From Plakobranchus ocellatus (taxonomy: Eukaryota; Mollusca; Gastropoda; Plakobranchidae): DNA of 35,775 nt. The translations under genes were made by a program, and so were the position numbers. This document shows positions 26,862 through 33,465 of the stretch, piece after piece. Under the pieces are notes generated by a model that saw only the letters and a program-made list of their open reading frames with translations, was not told where the DNA came from and did no database searches. Numbering within the stretch: position 1 is the first letter of the stretch; every line of letters begins with the position of its first letter. The stretch covers positions 1,168,710 through 1,204,484 of the forward strand of contig BLXT01007492.1 of assembly GCA_019648995.1 (NCBI GenBank). The letters are read 5' to 3'.

Positions 26862-29800
26862 AAGAAAGAGCATCAGAGAAAAAGATCTAACATGCGCTGA
26901 ATATTTTTTTCTTCTTGTTTATGAGGAACATTCCTATATTACTTCTGAGCAAAATAACAGGATATCTCTCAGATTATCAAAGGCACATTCACATTATTCA
27001 GAGCATTTTACAATAACCAGGCAAAAACATTGTGCCTAATTAGATGTTGTGAGCAAATCTTATTCTCGTAAAATACATCAGCCTTTCGTTCCAGGTAATT
27101 ATAATATTCTCTATTGGCTTCTTTCAAAATTTGTCTTCATTTGGAATATTTTAAACAGTTCTCGATTGCTTGCAGCTAGACAAAATAATCCTTTTATTGA
27201 AGAGTATGTCTTGTTTTCAGTAGTGCAATAACACTAGAATAAACAACATAGAACATATTGAGAATTAAAAGCTGTTATTATGCCAAATTTAAGGAAATCA
27301 GACCATAAGTATTAGACGAGAAGGAATTTTTGTGATGAATGAGAAAGCATGTTTTCAGAAAAATACAATCAAGGTTTTTGTTGAGTATAAATATTTCAAC
27401 AAACTGCCAATATTTTTTAAAAAAAGTAAATTGTCCTTGTTTTTCAAGGCAGAATTTTAGGCAAGCATGTCCAACCAATTCTAAAATTTATAAATAGCAG
27501 GAATGAAGTTTGGATTTGCTCCAAACAACAAGTAATTGAAAGTATAAAACAATAGATACCACGTCTATCTCAAGAAAAAATATCTTTCCTTTTGTATATG
27601 CAAAACTAAAGTATATTTTTCTCTCCCTGCAGAATAAAAGAAAGGCCACAGTTGAAAATTCGATACTTCAAGTAATTACAGCTCAAAGCCAGCTAGCACT
27701 TAACCTCCTATCTTAATAATTGCCATCATATAACATTTCGGATGTTTGCAGAGGATTTAGAGTTATACATTAAAAAAAAAAAATTCATTGGATCCTATTC
27801 TCTTCTCTTGTGAGTTAAAGTGAGAGTGATGAAGGAGGTATACAGTAATTATACAGAATAAAATTCAGAAATGATCCAGTTGGTTTAAATGAAGTTCATG
27901 AGTGGACTCATGTTAAGTTTTTCCTTTTATCTACACAGTTAAAGCAATATTTTATCATAATTTCAAGCACATGATTGAAGTAATGATGACAGAAATCACA
28001 AAATATGCTAATATGCATGATCTGCCACACCAAAAAAAAAAAATAACGATAAAAGTAAAATATGCTTACCCTATCAATTTATCAGCATTTGTTGCCTGAA
28101 CAGTGTTGGGACTAATTTTTGCTTGAGCAGCACTTACAATGTCATTGAAGCCACTTGCTAAGTTTTTCAGAAACCCTGCCATGTCGTCATCTATGGCCTC
28201 CAACTGATCAGAAAACTGTTTTTGAATAGCTTCTTGGAATTCTTCCTTTGTGTTGGTCTCTTGTAATATCTTAACAAGCTTCTGGAGCTGTTCCGAGGGC
28301 GAGGAATTATCTGCTTTATCAGAATATCTTCTCAAGTGCTGTGTTTTTGGGTTAGAGTGAACCTCAGTGGGTGCTAACCAACACCTTATTACTGATCTTT
28401 GAATCAATTGCCTCTGGAAAAAAAAAGTGTAGTTGTGAAAACAACTGTCTTTCTAAATGACCTTGATCAAAATTTGCCTTTACTTGTGGAATGGCAATTG
28501 ATTCAGGTTCAAATTTTAATTGATATTTTTTATCTTTATCTTAAAAGATTTTTTTTCAGCATTATTCAGTATTTAAGTACATGATATTTCATTCATTTTG
28601 AAAAGGCCATAAAATTTTTTTACGTGGCAGAAGTTTGGACAATGTGGCTTGTAACGCTATATAAGGTTTGGGGAGTCTTAAAAATACAGCACTTTATAAT
28701 AATATGGCTAACTCTTTTCAGACCCTAATAAACAGGCTTTTCTAAAATAAAAATAAATAAAATATCAAAAATCAGACAAACAAAAGGCACATTAAAAAGA
28801 TATTTCAGTAGTGCCCCTCAATAGCAGTCAAGAAACTCAAGCACTGAATACTAATTTTGAAACACTGTTTATTTCCCTCTCCCGAACCCCATGCCTAATT
28901 GATTTGCAGCCATCAGCAATATTCCACTTTTTTCTGGAATTAACAAGTATGCATGAAATTTGATAAGCTTACTTCCTACTTCTGCCATGGTTTCCTTAGT
29001 GAAACATAGAGTACCTAATGTTAGTTTAAAGCCTGAGCACCACAGATAGCAGTTTCAGTAGCAGCTCAAACAGAGAACTCTTGTATAAATCATTAGTTTC
29101 CAATATTTTTTGTATGGTTGTGTATGTTAATTTGCTTAATAATTTAAAAGAAAAAATTGTGCAATGATACAAGTACCCAGTTTCATTAGTACATGAAAAG
29201 CTGGCCATTGAAAGATGCATAAGAGAGCTTTCAGCGTAAATCTTTGTTTATTAAGACTTTTCTTCATGTAATCATGCATGATTTGGAACGATCAGAAGGA
29301 GACAAAAAGACATGAGGCAGACTGAAAGAAGATTATTTAAAAAAAAAAACATGGCAGGGGATACTATCATGCAGTTCTATGCACATGTAATTATATGAAA
29401 GAGTTGTATAAAATGGCCTGTTAATTGATTCTGATTGGGAATTATCTGATTCAAATTAAGAAAGATCCTATCCTAAGTACCTAAATCTAGTGCATTTTGG
29501 CACAATTTCATTTCACAAGAAATAGAGAAAAGAAAAAAAAACAACTTGCATCCCTATTTGTGGCAACAAATAATTACTCCATAAGATGAAGAAAAAAAGA
29601 GGAAAATAAAATATAATTATTGCAAGAGTCCAAAAAAAACAAATAAGGTATTCACAGGCACAAACTTTGTAAAGCTAAACATTTAAAGTTTAAGAACGCC
29701 AGTTTAAATTAAAAAAAAATATCAAACAAATGGAATTCAAATCTAATTCAACAACAAAAAACAATAAACACACACAAAAAAAATTTTCATAAATGAACGA

Positions 29801-30492
29801 AGGAGTTAAACAGAAAACTATCTAAATTATCATGCAATTGAAAGTTTGTTGAAAACATTTAACTTGCAATTCTTTTACCAATTGATACCTTACATCAAGA
29901 TTTTAAAGATTAATTCCAGGGATTGCATAGAAAGGAAATTATTTTGTCTTGAAACTATTCAAATGAATCACAAATCTTACATACATATCCTTAAAATCTT
30001 TTTTGTAAGATTTTCTATGGTTAAAAAATCAGGATAGAGCTACACAAGTGACAACATCCAGCGCACTGAGATAAGTCGAAAGACAGCAGGTGCACACAGA
30101 TTGTTAAATAGCATATAAGAGTGCATAATTTAACTTTAAAAAAAATTATCATATAAATTGCAACAACAACGAAAAATCAGCCAGTAAAAAGAAACCAAAA
30201 ACCAAAAAAAAAAACCAAAACAAAGAAACAAAAAACATGTGTCTTGAGACCAGCTCTGAGATGTTGTTTAGCACTGAAAACGTTTTGAGAATAAAGATTT
30301 CAAAGTTATTTACTCTTCCTTTACAATTTATGCCTTTTTAAAATATTACAAAACTCCACATCTTTGGCCAGAATCAACATAGTTTTATATAGTTTTTGTT
30401 TTTGTCATTACACAAAAACAAATTTCAGTCAAAATATTCAAGCGCAACTTCTGGTTCATTCAGACCAGTCGCATGACATGTATTTCACACAC

Positions 30493-30543
<51 letters not shown>

Positions 30544-32584
30544 TGCACATCTGATAATTCGACATCAAAGGGACCAGGTCACACATGTCGAATTAAAAGA
30601 ATGTCGAATCGTGAGAAAAACAAGCTGTAGAGCAAAATTAAAAAAAAAAAAAGTTGGCGGGGGGGTCTTTTGCTGTAGTATAGATTATTAAATATAACAG
30701 CACTATAACAGTCTTCTATCTCGCCACTAGCTTTGCACACATATACAACCAGACATGCAAATGAGTGGTACCTAGCGGGAAATGCCTATCACTGTCGTCT
30801 ACGGATATCACAGTGGCAAATCTAGGCCCAGCCTAATGTCACACCTTTTTTTCGTTTCTTGCGCACCCTCTATCCTCCATCTCAAATCTCATCACCCTTG
30901 CAGTGACTCAATCACAATGAATAGTCTGTGTTATCGAGCACATCAATTTTGCTGTGAGAACAGCCGGCAGGCAAAGGCATTTTGGTCTAGTTTAATCTAA
31001 AAACTGGAAGGGAACTGTCGAATTAAGAAAAATGAGCCAAGCAAAATGTCGATTTTAGCAAAGTTTTGTTAGTAAGGATAAAGAAAGAAATTTTTGGGAC
31101 TTTTTAAGTACGTTGAATTATGGAAAATGTCGAATTGTCAGATGTCGAAATAAGTGGAGTGCACTGTACTATATATATGTATAAAATGATAACAAAAAAT
31201 TTTCAAGCACAACTAACAATGAAACTAATATTTCATTTCATCTTAACAAACTGAGCACAAAAGATTGCAGATGGTAGAGAAATCTCTTTTACCAAAATCA
31301 ATTCTTGGTCTTTTCAGGCGATTGTTGATTATGTTGATTACTCGGAAAAAAAAAAAAAAAAAAAGAAGCATCCTGCACATAAAGTGTAAAAGCAAGTTGT
31401 TAAATTGGTGTAAATGATCCATTGTCCATATAAATGTGTGTATATATGTATGTATTTATGCACATATTGCATGTATGTTTTACAAGGCTTAATCTATGCA
31501 TGTATTTTTGTAAGAAGGTCGATCAATCATACTTTGCTTGATAGGATTGACAATCTTTTTTTTCCATGGGTCTTTATTTTATATAGCTGAAATTTCTTCT
31601 GGGCTGTTTCATTATTGACCATGACTCCTATGCCTACATAAGTATAGGTTCTATATAATACTGAAGTGACCTTTGTCTTTGTTTTATAAAAATTCTGGTT
31701 GATGAGAAGAGATTTCGTTTAAACCGAGATATTTGAAAGTGCTTTTTTTTTTTGAATTTTATGTCTATAATCATCATTTTACCTGCTTTGTGACTGATGA
31801 TCATAGCTTGCCTTTTTGTTGTTCAGTTCAAGACCCTCCTTTTTGCTAGTTTTTTTTAGTTGTTGCTTTTTCAAATAGTAAATCAGTGTTATTTATGGCA
31901 ATTAAGACTGCATCGTATATATTAAATATTACTAATCATCTTTGAATTTATGCATGCCATATTCATTTCTCAAGATTTGTTTCAGTGTTCTGAAAGAATA
32001 AATCAGGTGATAGGACAAAGTCTTGTCTTATTCCAAAAGTGTTGACAAGGTTGTCCATCCTGGCAATCTCTTCCTGATATGTTTCTTATGATTCTGATCT
32101 ATTATTTGTCTATATGTAGGCCCTATCTGTTTGAGTTTCAGTTGATTCAGTGTTTCATTGTATTTCTGTCTATGTTTGTCAAAAGTTTTGGTGAATCAAT
32201 GAAATATATAATTACATACATATATATATATAATTGTCTTGGACATTGCAGCATTCATTTGGTAAGTGGGTAGCTACTTGACCATGACAAAGGTTCTCTC
32301 ACAGGTTAACAGGGGGAGGGAGATTTTGTAAATAGTAGTAGTGTTTTAAATAGAGGTGTGGAAGAAAGGGGATTAACAATGGTCAAGTATATATGCCCAA
32401 AACCTCATGCATATATATTATTATTCTGTTATAAATCACTCGAAAAAGTTGAAACTATATTCCTGCAGACCACATTACAGAACAAAACATAGTCAACTAA
32501 AGTAGTGTTAGTAGTGCTCATCTAACGAGTCATACTTACCTGCAAAACTATGATTCTACACCTTGAAACAAGCGAGGTTAACAT
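2097..32584 (-). CDS. PLA2G6: Calcium-independent phospholipase A2 beta (group VIA), 13 exons, C-terminus outside window
   Basis: The enzyme hydrolyses the sn-2 acyl chain of membrane phospholipids without calcium and acts in phospholipid remodelling and mitochondrial lipid repair (family knowledge). Thirteen exons with GT-AG borders give about 710 codons. In order they encode a basic presequence (residues 1 to about 45), a spacer, a segment starting at Met93 that aligns with the human N-terminus, about seven ankyrin repeats (about 225-525), a linker, then the patatin domain with DGGGIRG (about 614-620) and the nucleophile elbow GTSTG with Ser about 649. Exon 13 matches the human block around [13 protein letters not shown]. 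The catalytic Asp motif (DGG.LANNP) and C-terminus are not seen and should lie left of position 1. Exon positions: 32540-32584, 28070-28413, 24915-25025, 22913-23128, 21350-21613, 19051-19241, 17692-17788, 15810-15992, 15369-15484, 7120-7268, 6559-6668, 3368-3521, 2097-2247. Exon 5 is one base out of phase. Identification is from remembered family sequence, not a search. Confidence 0.93.
2248..3367 (-). other. PLA2G6 intron 12 (between exons 13 and 12)
   Basis: GT-AG intron of 1120 bases, AT-rich. Nothing recognisable inside. Intron names here count from the 5' end, so this lies after exon 12. Confidence 0.8.
3368..3521 (-). CDS. PLA2G6: PLA2G6 exon 12: patatin domain, oxyanion loop and nucleophile elbow
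   Basis: The acceptor is tttgattgcag and the donor AAAG|gttttg. It encodes [20 protein letters not shown], then a segment ending [26 protein letters not shown] is the Gly-rich oxyanion loop and GTSTG carries the nucleophilic Ser of the Ser-Asp dyad. Human has DGGGVKG and FDWVAGTSTGGILALAI. The Arg in GGGIRG resembles most patatins and iPLA2-gamma (GGGTRG) rather than the Lys of human iPLA2-beta. It leaves one base. Confidence 0.96.
4850..4942. mobile_element. Partial pogo-like element, right end, same family as 23320-23723
   Basis: Read on the minus strand from 4942, after TA at 4943-4944, it begins CAGTCGACACTGCATAAGTC. It then shares TTGATTTTCATTCAAG and CTTTTTGCTT with the 23320 element at the same spacing. 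The other end was not located; a CAGTGGACGCTG at about 4138 is a weak candidate. It lies in intron 12. Confidence 0.6.
5640..5720 (+). mobile_element. Short LINE reverse-transcriptase scrap
   Basis: The plus strand reads [14 protein letters not shown], a stop, then KVLQEM. This is the GKA-GPD-IP-E-L motif at the start of the RT palm in non-LTR elements. It fades after about 80 bases. It sits about 190 bp left of the 100-bp tandem triplication. Confidence 0.55.
5911..6205. repeat. Tandem repeat, 100-bp unit, 2.95 copies
   Basis: Copies begin GGGATAAGAGAG at 5911, 6011 and 6111, so the period is exactly 100 bases. Each contains CATGGAGCACTAAGGACAGC and a TTTTTTGTGGGCT block near its end. Copies differ by only a few substitutions each, so the amplification is recent. 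The last copy stops about five bases short of a full unit. No coding content is supported. It lies in intron 12. Confidence 0.95.
6559..6668 (-). CDS. PLA2G6: PLA2G6 exon 11: linker to catalytic domain
   Basis: The acceptor is gtgctctccag and the donor CGG|gtcagt. It encodes [20 protein letters not shown] and then a segment ending SPISAGDR. It is not recognisably conserved, but its open frame, phases (one base in, none out) and position directly before the lipase exon support it. It joins exon 12 as [11 protein letters not shown]. Confidence 0.8.
7120..7268 (-). CDS. PLA2G6: PLA2G6 exon 10: end of ankyrin region and linker
   Basis: The acceptor is ctatcctttag and the donor G|gtaaga. With two carried bases it reads [17 protein letters not shown] and then a Cys-, Lys- and Gly-rich linker ([20 protein letters not shown]) ending [10 protein letters not shown]. 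The first block aligns with human RKAILTLLRTVGAEYCFP. The rest is the poorly conserved linker before the lipase domain. It leaves one base. Confidence 0.85.
9024..9154. repeat. 84-bp tandem duplication enclosing an (AAT)n microsatellite
   Basis: AACAAGATATCAT starts at 9024 and again at 9108. Both are followed by CTGCA-AAACACA and GAAGAGA/GAAAGAGA stretches with a few differences. The first unit ends in an AAT run (9066-9104); the second carries an A-rich stretch there. The slipped repeat probably drove or followed the duplication. Confidence 0.8.
10489..11782 (-). mobile_element. mariner (IS630-Tc1-mariner, DD34D) transposon, both ends present, transposase decayed
   Basis: The element is 1294 bp, bounded by TA at 10487-10488 and 11783-11784. 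Inverted repeats 10489-10543 and 11728-11782 match at 46 of 55 positions (they share GGTCCATCCCAAAAG). The minus strand holds transposase pieces: an N-terminal part (about 11431-11150) ending FLDWIGDETWV with DPETKRQS after it, then [19 protein letters not shown], a stop, and [16 protein letters not shown]. The spacing from Asp in HHDN to Asp in LALSD is 34 residues, the mariner signature. The C-terminal piece continues to 10587 ([11 protein letters not shown]). The frame has several stops and shifts, so it cannot make transposase itself. It lies in intron 9 in the same orientation as the gene. Confidence 0.92.
12678..12758. other. Assembly gap inside C/A homopolymers
   Basis: Poly-C then poly-A, 19 N (12700-12718), then A, poly-C and poly-A again. 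The two sides look like the same stretch, so this may be a collapsed or doubled homopolymer rather than real sequence. A smaller gap of two N lies in poly-A at 15199-15200. Confidence 0.9.
12907..13018. repeat. (GA)n microsatellite with a 4-base gap
   Basis: An almost uninterrupted AG/GA tract with N at 12941-12944. Open reading frames through it (Arg-Glu or Ser-Leu runs) are artefacts. Confidence 0.95.
15369..15484 (-). CDS. PLA2G6: PLA2G6 exon 9: last ankyrin repeat
   Basis: The acceptor is tatttctag and the donor AA|gtgggt. It encodes [20 protein letters not shown] then [19 protein letters not shown], matching human [20 protein letters not shown] and NDFGETPTFLASK. It enters in phase 0 and leaves two bases. 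The 8.1-kb intron that follows is the largest in the window. Confidence 0.91.
15810..15992 (-). CDS. PLA2G6: PLA2G6 exon 8: two ankyrin repeats
   Basis: The acceptor is a long T run ending gtgcag and the donor is gtaaca. Both ends are phase 0 (61 codons). It encodes [17 protein letters not shown] and [20 protein letters not shown], then TVLHKAIK, two textbook ankyrin units. They match human GCNVNSTSSAGNTALHV and [20 protein letters not shown]. Confidence 0.92.
16741..17002 (-). mobile_element. tRNA-derived SINE with target-site duplication
   Basis: Read on the minus strand from 17002 it begins with a tRNA-like head: an A-box-like TGGCTCACTGGTAGG and a B box GGTTCAAATCTC. A unique body follows (CTACCCAGCACTAAATGGGT ... 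GGCGGCAAGGAAAGCATGGC ... TCAGGACCCTACTCCTGGTT) and then a T-rich tail. A 13-bp direct repeat flanks it (ctttaggtaataa at 16728-16740, ctttaggtcataa at 17003-17015), one mismatch, which fixes both ends. It lies in intron 7. Confidence 0.85.
17329..17430. repeat. Degenerate GC-rich repeat, about 35-bp unit, three copies
   Basis: Three blocks of the form GGC-GC--C-GGTCC/T followed by G-rich sequence start near 17330, 17366 and 17400. They are diverged and stand out by base composition from the AT-rich intron 7. Support is modest. Confidence 0.4.
17692..17788 (-). CDS. PLA2G6: PLA2G6 exon 7: ankyrin repeat
   Basis: A short exon with acceptor aatttttaag and donor gtacat. It encodes [20 protein letters not shown] followed by [13 protein letters not shown]. 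Human has [20 protein letters not shown] followed by PLHWAKNAE. The exon enters with two carried bases and leaves in phase 0. Confidence 0.9.
17789..19050 (-). other. PLA2G6 intron 6
   Basis: 1262 bases, AT-rich; only the TG/TA microsatellite is recognisable. Confidence 0.8.
18759..18801. repeat. Compound (TG)n(TA)n microsatellite
   Basis: A short TG run passing directly into a TA run, in intron 6. Confidence 0.95.
19051..19241 (-). CDS. PLA2G6: PLA2G6 exon 6: ankyrin repeats
   Basis: The acceptor is atgtttag and the donor gtgaga. It encodes [20 protein letters not shown], then [20 protein letters not shown] and [14 protein letters not shown]. The blocks LLMACQ and LPIHAAVK correspond to human LHLACQ and YPIHSAMK. 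It starts in phase 0 and leaves two bases. The polypyrimidine tract before the acceptor is weak, but phase and homology support it. Confidence 0.9.
19242..21349 (-). other. PLA2G6 intron 5
   Basis: 2108 bases with the perfect palindrome at 19549-19638; otherwise nothing assigned. Confidence 0.8.
19549..19638. repeat. Perfect palindrome: 41-bp arms, 8-bp loop
   Basis: The left arm 19549-19589 begins CAGTCAACAATCTTCAAAGA. The right arm 19598-19638 is its exact reverse complement, and the loop is TAAACTTT. The bases beyond the arms do not pair. With no mismatch over 41 pairs it is either very young, maintained by conversion, or an assembly foldback artefact. On RNA level it would form a long perfect hairpin inside intron 5. 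Confidence 0.96.
21350..21613 (-). CDS. PLA2G6: PLA2G6 exon 5: ankyrin repeats, phase break near its 5' end
   Basis: The main frame ([20 protein letters not shown] and on to [15 protein letters not shown]) is a clear ankyrin unit; GDTVYHYAV matches human GETVFHYAV. It ends phase 0 at GCT|gtaaga. The best acceptor (tttttttctag, or a second AG six bases further) brings two bases from exon 4 into a different frame. That frame encodes [17 protein letters not shown] and then stops at TGA. One extra base in the AAAA run near 21565 would join the two frames. No other AG in the region restores phase. A homopolymer assembly error is the simplest reading; a true allele defect or an unrecognised splice is possible. 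Confidence 0.82.
21614..22912 (-). other. PLA2G6 intron 4
   Basis: 1299 bases with the older SINE copy; the remainder is unassigned. Confidence 0.8.
22391..22612 (-). mobile_element. Second, older copy of the same SINE
   Basis: It shares with 16741-17002 the tRNA-like head (GTGGCTCATCTATTAAGGC, degraded B box GTTTCAAATATC), the CTACTCAGCACTAAATG-type block and the final GATCCTGGTT/CTTCTGGTTCC block in the same order. It is more diverged and has internal deletions. No convincing target duplication was seen. It lies in intron 4. Confidence 0.78.
22913..23128 (-). CDS. PLA2G6: PLA2G6 exon 4: N-terminal domain into first ankyrin-like repeat
   Basis: The acceptor is ttcctcag and the donor A|gtgagtg. 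It encodes [17 protein letters not shown] near its start and [18 protein letters not shown] near its end. These align with human FRLFQLELEADALVNF and IRNHPSWSVAHLAVELG, which makes the assignment secure. It ends GIIE with two bases left over. A donor-like gtaagg inside the exon is within conserved coding sequence and is unlikely to be the main site. Confidence 0.9.
23129..24914 (-). other. PLA2G6 intron 3
   Basis: 1786 bases with the 404-bp pogo-like MITE and an isolated pogo-like end at 24661-24684. Confidence 0.8.
23320..23723. mobile_element. pogo-like non-autonomous DNA element (MITE), 404 bp
   Basis: The left end begins CAGTGGACACTGCTTATGT after a TA (23318-23319). The right end is its near-perfect inverse (CAATGGACACTGCTTATGT on the minus strand), with TG where the second TA would be. 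The TIR is 19 bp with one mismatch. The inside is non-coding, with a C-rich left half and a G-rich right half. TIRs starting CAGT and a TA target site are typical of the pogo/Tigger branch; the family name is an inference. It lies in intron 3. Confidence 0.72.
24915..25025 (-). CDS. PLA2G6: PLA2G6 exon 3: N-terminal domain
   Basis: The acceptor is ttattccag and the donor gtgaga. With two bases carried in from exon 2 it reads [20 protein letters not shown] and on to DIPGKIF, matching in layout the human stretch after the N-terminal helix (VKEVAVADYTS...LILFQN). It leaves two bases for exon 4, and the phases agree on both sides. Confidence 0.85.
25097..25154. repeat. (AG)n microsatellite followed by a purine-rich tail
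   Basis: A pure AG tract, then purine-rich sequence to about 25350 that may be degraded repeat. It abuts the Tc1-like relic. Confidence 0.95.
25375..25885 (-). mobile_element. Tc1-like transposase relic
   Basis: The minus strand carries, in shifted frames, the Tc1 transposase order: [20 protein letters not shown] (first helix-turn-helix, like GMLQAG...RNRVARHFGV), [10 protein letters not shown] (the DRPRSGRPR hinge), [10 protein letters not shown] (like RNIPGLRRISPRTV), [10 protein letters not shown] (like ARLQWCRAHLRW), and [20 protein letters not shown] (the GGGS-MVWGGI block before the second catalytic Asp). It stops at about 25375, beside the GA-rich tract at 25097-25350, and the C-terminal third is missing. 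No inverted repeats were found. Confidence 0.8.
26793..26857. repeat. (AG)n microsatellite
   Basis: A pure AG tract with AAAG steps after it and degraded GA-rich sequence before it from about 26735. Confidence 0.95.
28070..28413 (-). CDS. PLA2G6: PLA2G6 exon 2: presequence end, spacer, conserved N-terminus
   Basis: The acceptor is a strong polypyrimidine run ending ccag; the donor is gtaagc. The exon starts in phase 0 and leaves two bases. The first 30 residues are Arg-rich and end HLRRY|SDK, which fits the R-3 presequence cleavage pattern (R-x-Y then S). Next comes a polar, probably helical spacer ([11 protein letters not shown]...). [18 protein letters not shown] follows; it aligns with the human N-terminus (MQFFGRLVNTFSGVTNLF). 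The open frame covers the whole exon. Confidence 0.88.
30494..30540. repeat. (TA)n microsatellite
   Basis: A pure TA run that ends exactly at the left terminus of the 30541-31166 element; TA-rich sequence resumes on the other side. Confidence 0.95.
30541..31166. mobile_element. pogo/Tigger-like non-autonomous element inserted in a TA microsatellite
   Basis: Both ends read TA-CAGTGCAC inward, bounded by TA at 30539-30540 and 31167-31168. The right end continues TCCACTTATTTCGACATC then TGACAATTCGACAT. The left end has ATCTGATAATTCGACAT directly after CAGTGCAC, so about 15 bases are missing there. TGTCGAAT-type motifs recur inside both ends. The internal 300 bp shows no transposase. It sits in intron 1 and is flanked on both sides by TA-rich repeat, as expected for a TA-targeting element. 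Confidence 0.75.
31500..32215 (-). mobile_element. Non-LTR retrotransposon (LINE) reverse-transcriptase fragment, antisense orientation to window
   Basis: Minus-strand translation, in drifting frames, gives the RT order: [20 protein letters not shown] (like DFTKAFD-V-H), then [20 protein letters not shown] (like GVRQGC-LSP-LF), a degraded YADD region ([14 protein letters not shown]), GGLELNNKK (like KKGLELN-KKT), and FKYLGLNE (the FKYLGS block after the RT). It is decayed, and its 5' and 3' ends are absent. It lies in intron 1, in the same orientation as PLA2G6. Confidence 0.78.
32540..32584 (-). CDS. PLA2G6: PLA2G6 exon 1: start codon and mitochondrial presequence
   Basis: The exon encodes [15 protein letters not shown] and ends CAG|gtaagt, an excellent donor in phase 0. 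It joins exon 2 to give a continuous run rich in Arg, Leu, Ile and Ser and without acidic residues, the profile of an amphipathic mitochondrial targeting helix. An in-frame TAA lies nine codons upstream of the ATG, so this is the first Met in frame. A possible 5' UTR splice acceptor (ctttttgcag) ends at 32647, which would make the full exon 32540-32646. The exon was found by phase and presequence logic, not homology, so transcript support matters. Confidence 0.68.
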
Positions 32585-32646
32585 GACTTTTGTGCCACAC
32601 TCTTTGTTTTAGCTAATCATAGTGTTATCACAGCATTTTTTCAAAC
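32585..32646 (-). promoter_or_regulatory. Putative PLA2G6 5' UTR segment with upstream splice acceptor
   Basis: Directly upstream of the ATG an in-frame TAA closes the frame, and about 60 bases up there is a ctttttgcag acceptor-like site. This suggests the start-codon exon may be preceded by a non-coding exon further right. A donor-like catgtag|gtaagg at about 34202 is one candidate, but there is no independent support. No CpG-rich stretch or clear TATA/Inr arrangement is visible. Confidence 0.3.
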
Positions 32647-33087
32647 CTGCAAAAAGTTTTGGGTGAGACTTATAAGTTAAAAGATTGATGTACACAATGA
32701 AAAGAATGAAGCTGACTAGATTTTACGCTTCAGTCTAAGCAGGCAAATTGCGATACCAGGGATTGAATTTATTGTTATCCAAAGCAAGGCAGCTGCAAAG
32801 CCAGTCTATCTCTATGGCACACTCAATTTACAATCTAATTCTTTAGTTCAAGCTGTTTGAAATTGTTCATTTAAAAGCTAGAATTTCAACTAAAAAAAGA
32901 CTTATCACCTTGGAACAATAATAATGTATTTAAAATCATTACATACGTACAGGTACGCTTTTTGGGGATTTTATAGTATGGTCATCAAGTTGGACCTTTG
33001 TGTCAAATAACTACTCTTAAATTTGGGTATATAATATGTTTAAAAATGTCTTACTGTGATATAATATGTATGGTCTGTACTTTTGTA

Positions 33088-33465
33088 TAGTAGTCAGTAT
33101 TGGACAATAACCAAGGAAACAGAGAGAAAACTAGAAGCAGTGGTTTACCTGAAGAATGATGAAGATATGGTCAGAAAAAAAGTCGTAATTGGTACTGAAA
33201 GAGGCTAATCTTAAAAACCATAAGACAGAGACAACTACAGTTTTTAGGCCATATTTGCCAACAGAAGGGTTCAGAACACGTAGCAATTATTGGAGAGATT
33301 GAAGGCAAACACAGTAGCGACAGACAGAGAATAACTAGTATTGAAAGTCATAAATCATGGGCAATAGGCAAGGGTAGTAACAACAACTACTTAATGAAAT
33401 TAACTGAGAAAAGGTTTGAGTGGAGGAACATGATCGCCAATGTCTGTTCCAGGCAAGATATCTAA
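33088..33465 (+). mobile_element. LINE 3' end fragment
   Basis: The plus strand encodes YSSQYWTITKETERKLEA (like YGCETWTLTK-E--LEA), then, after frame changes, FLGHICQQKGSEHVAIIGEI and EGKHSSDRQRI (like FLGHI-R----E-L--GKIEGKR-RGRQR), and near the end WRNMIANVCSRQDI followed by K/R. This is the conserved C-terminus of LINE ORF2 seen in many invertebrates. The 5' part is missing and the copy is decayed. The fragment at 31500-32215 could be the same family in inverted orientation. Confidence 0.8.

Larger units (their letters stand above)
25026..28069 (-). other. PLA2G6 intron 2
   Basis: 3044 bases with two AG microsatellites and the Tc1-like relic. 26350-26570 has G- and C-rich stretches that may be part of an interspersed repeat; 26900-28069 is unassigned. 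Confidence 0.75.
28414..32539 (-). other. PLA2G6 intron 1
   Basis: 4126 bases. It separates the start codon from the rest of the presequence and holds the TA tract, the pogo/Tigger-like element and the antisense LINE fragment. 28600-30480 is unassigned AT-rich sequence. Confidence 0.68.

Noticed and set aside
30364-30691. Open frames with poly-(Ile-Tyr)
   Set aside because: They are translations of the TA microsatellite and the element next to it.
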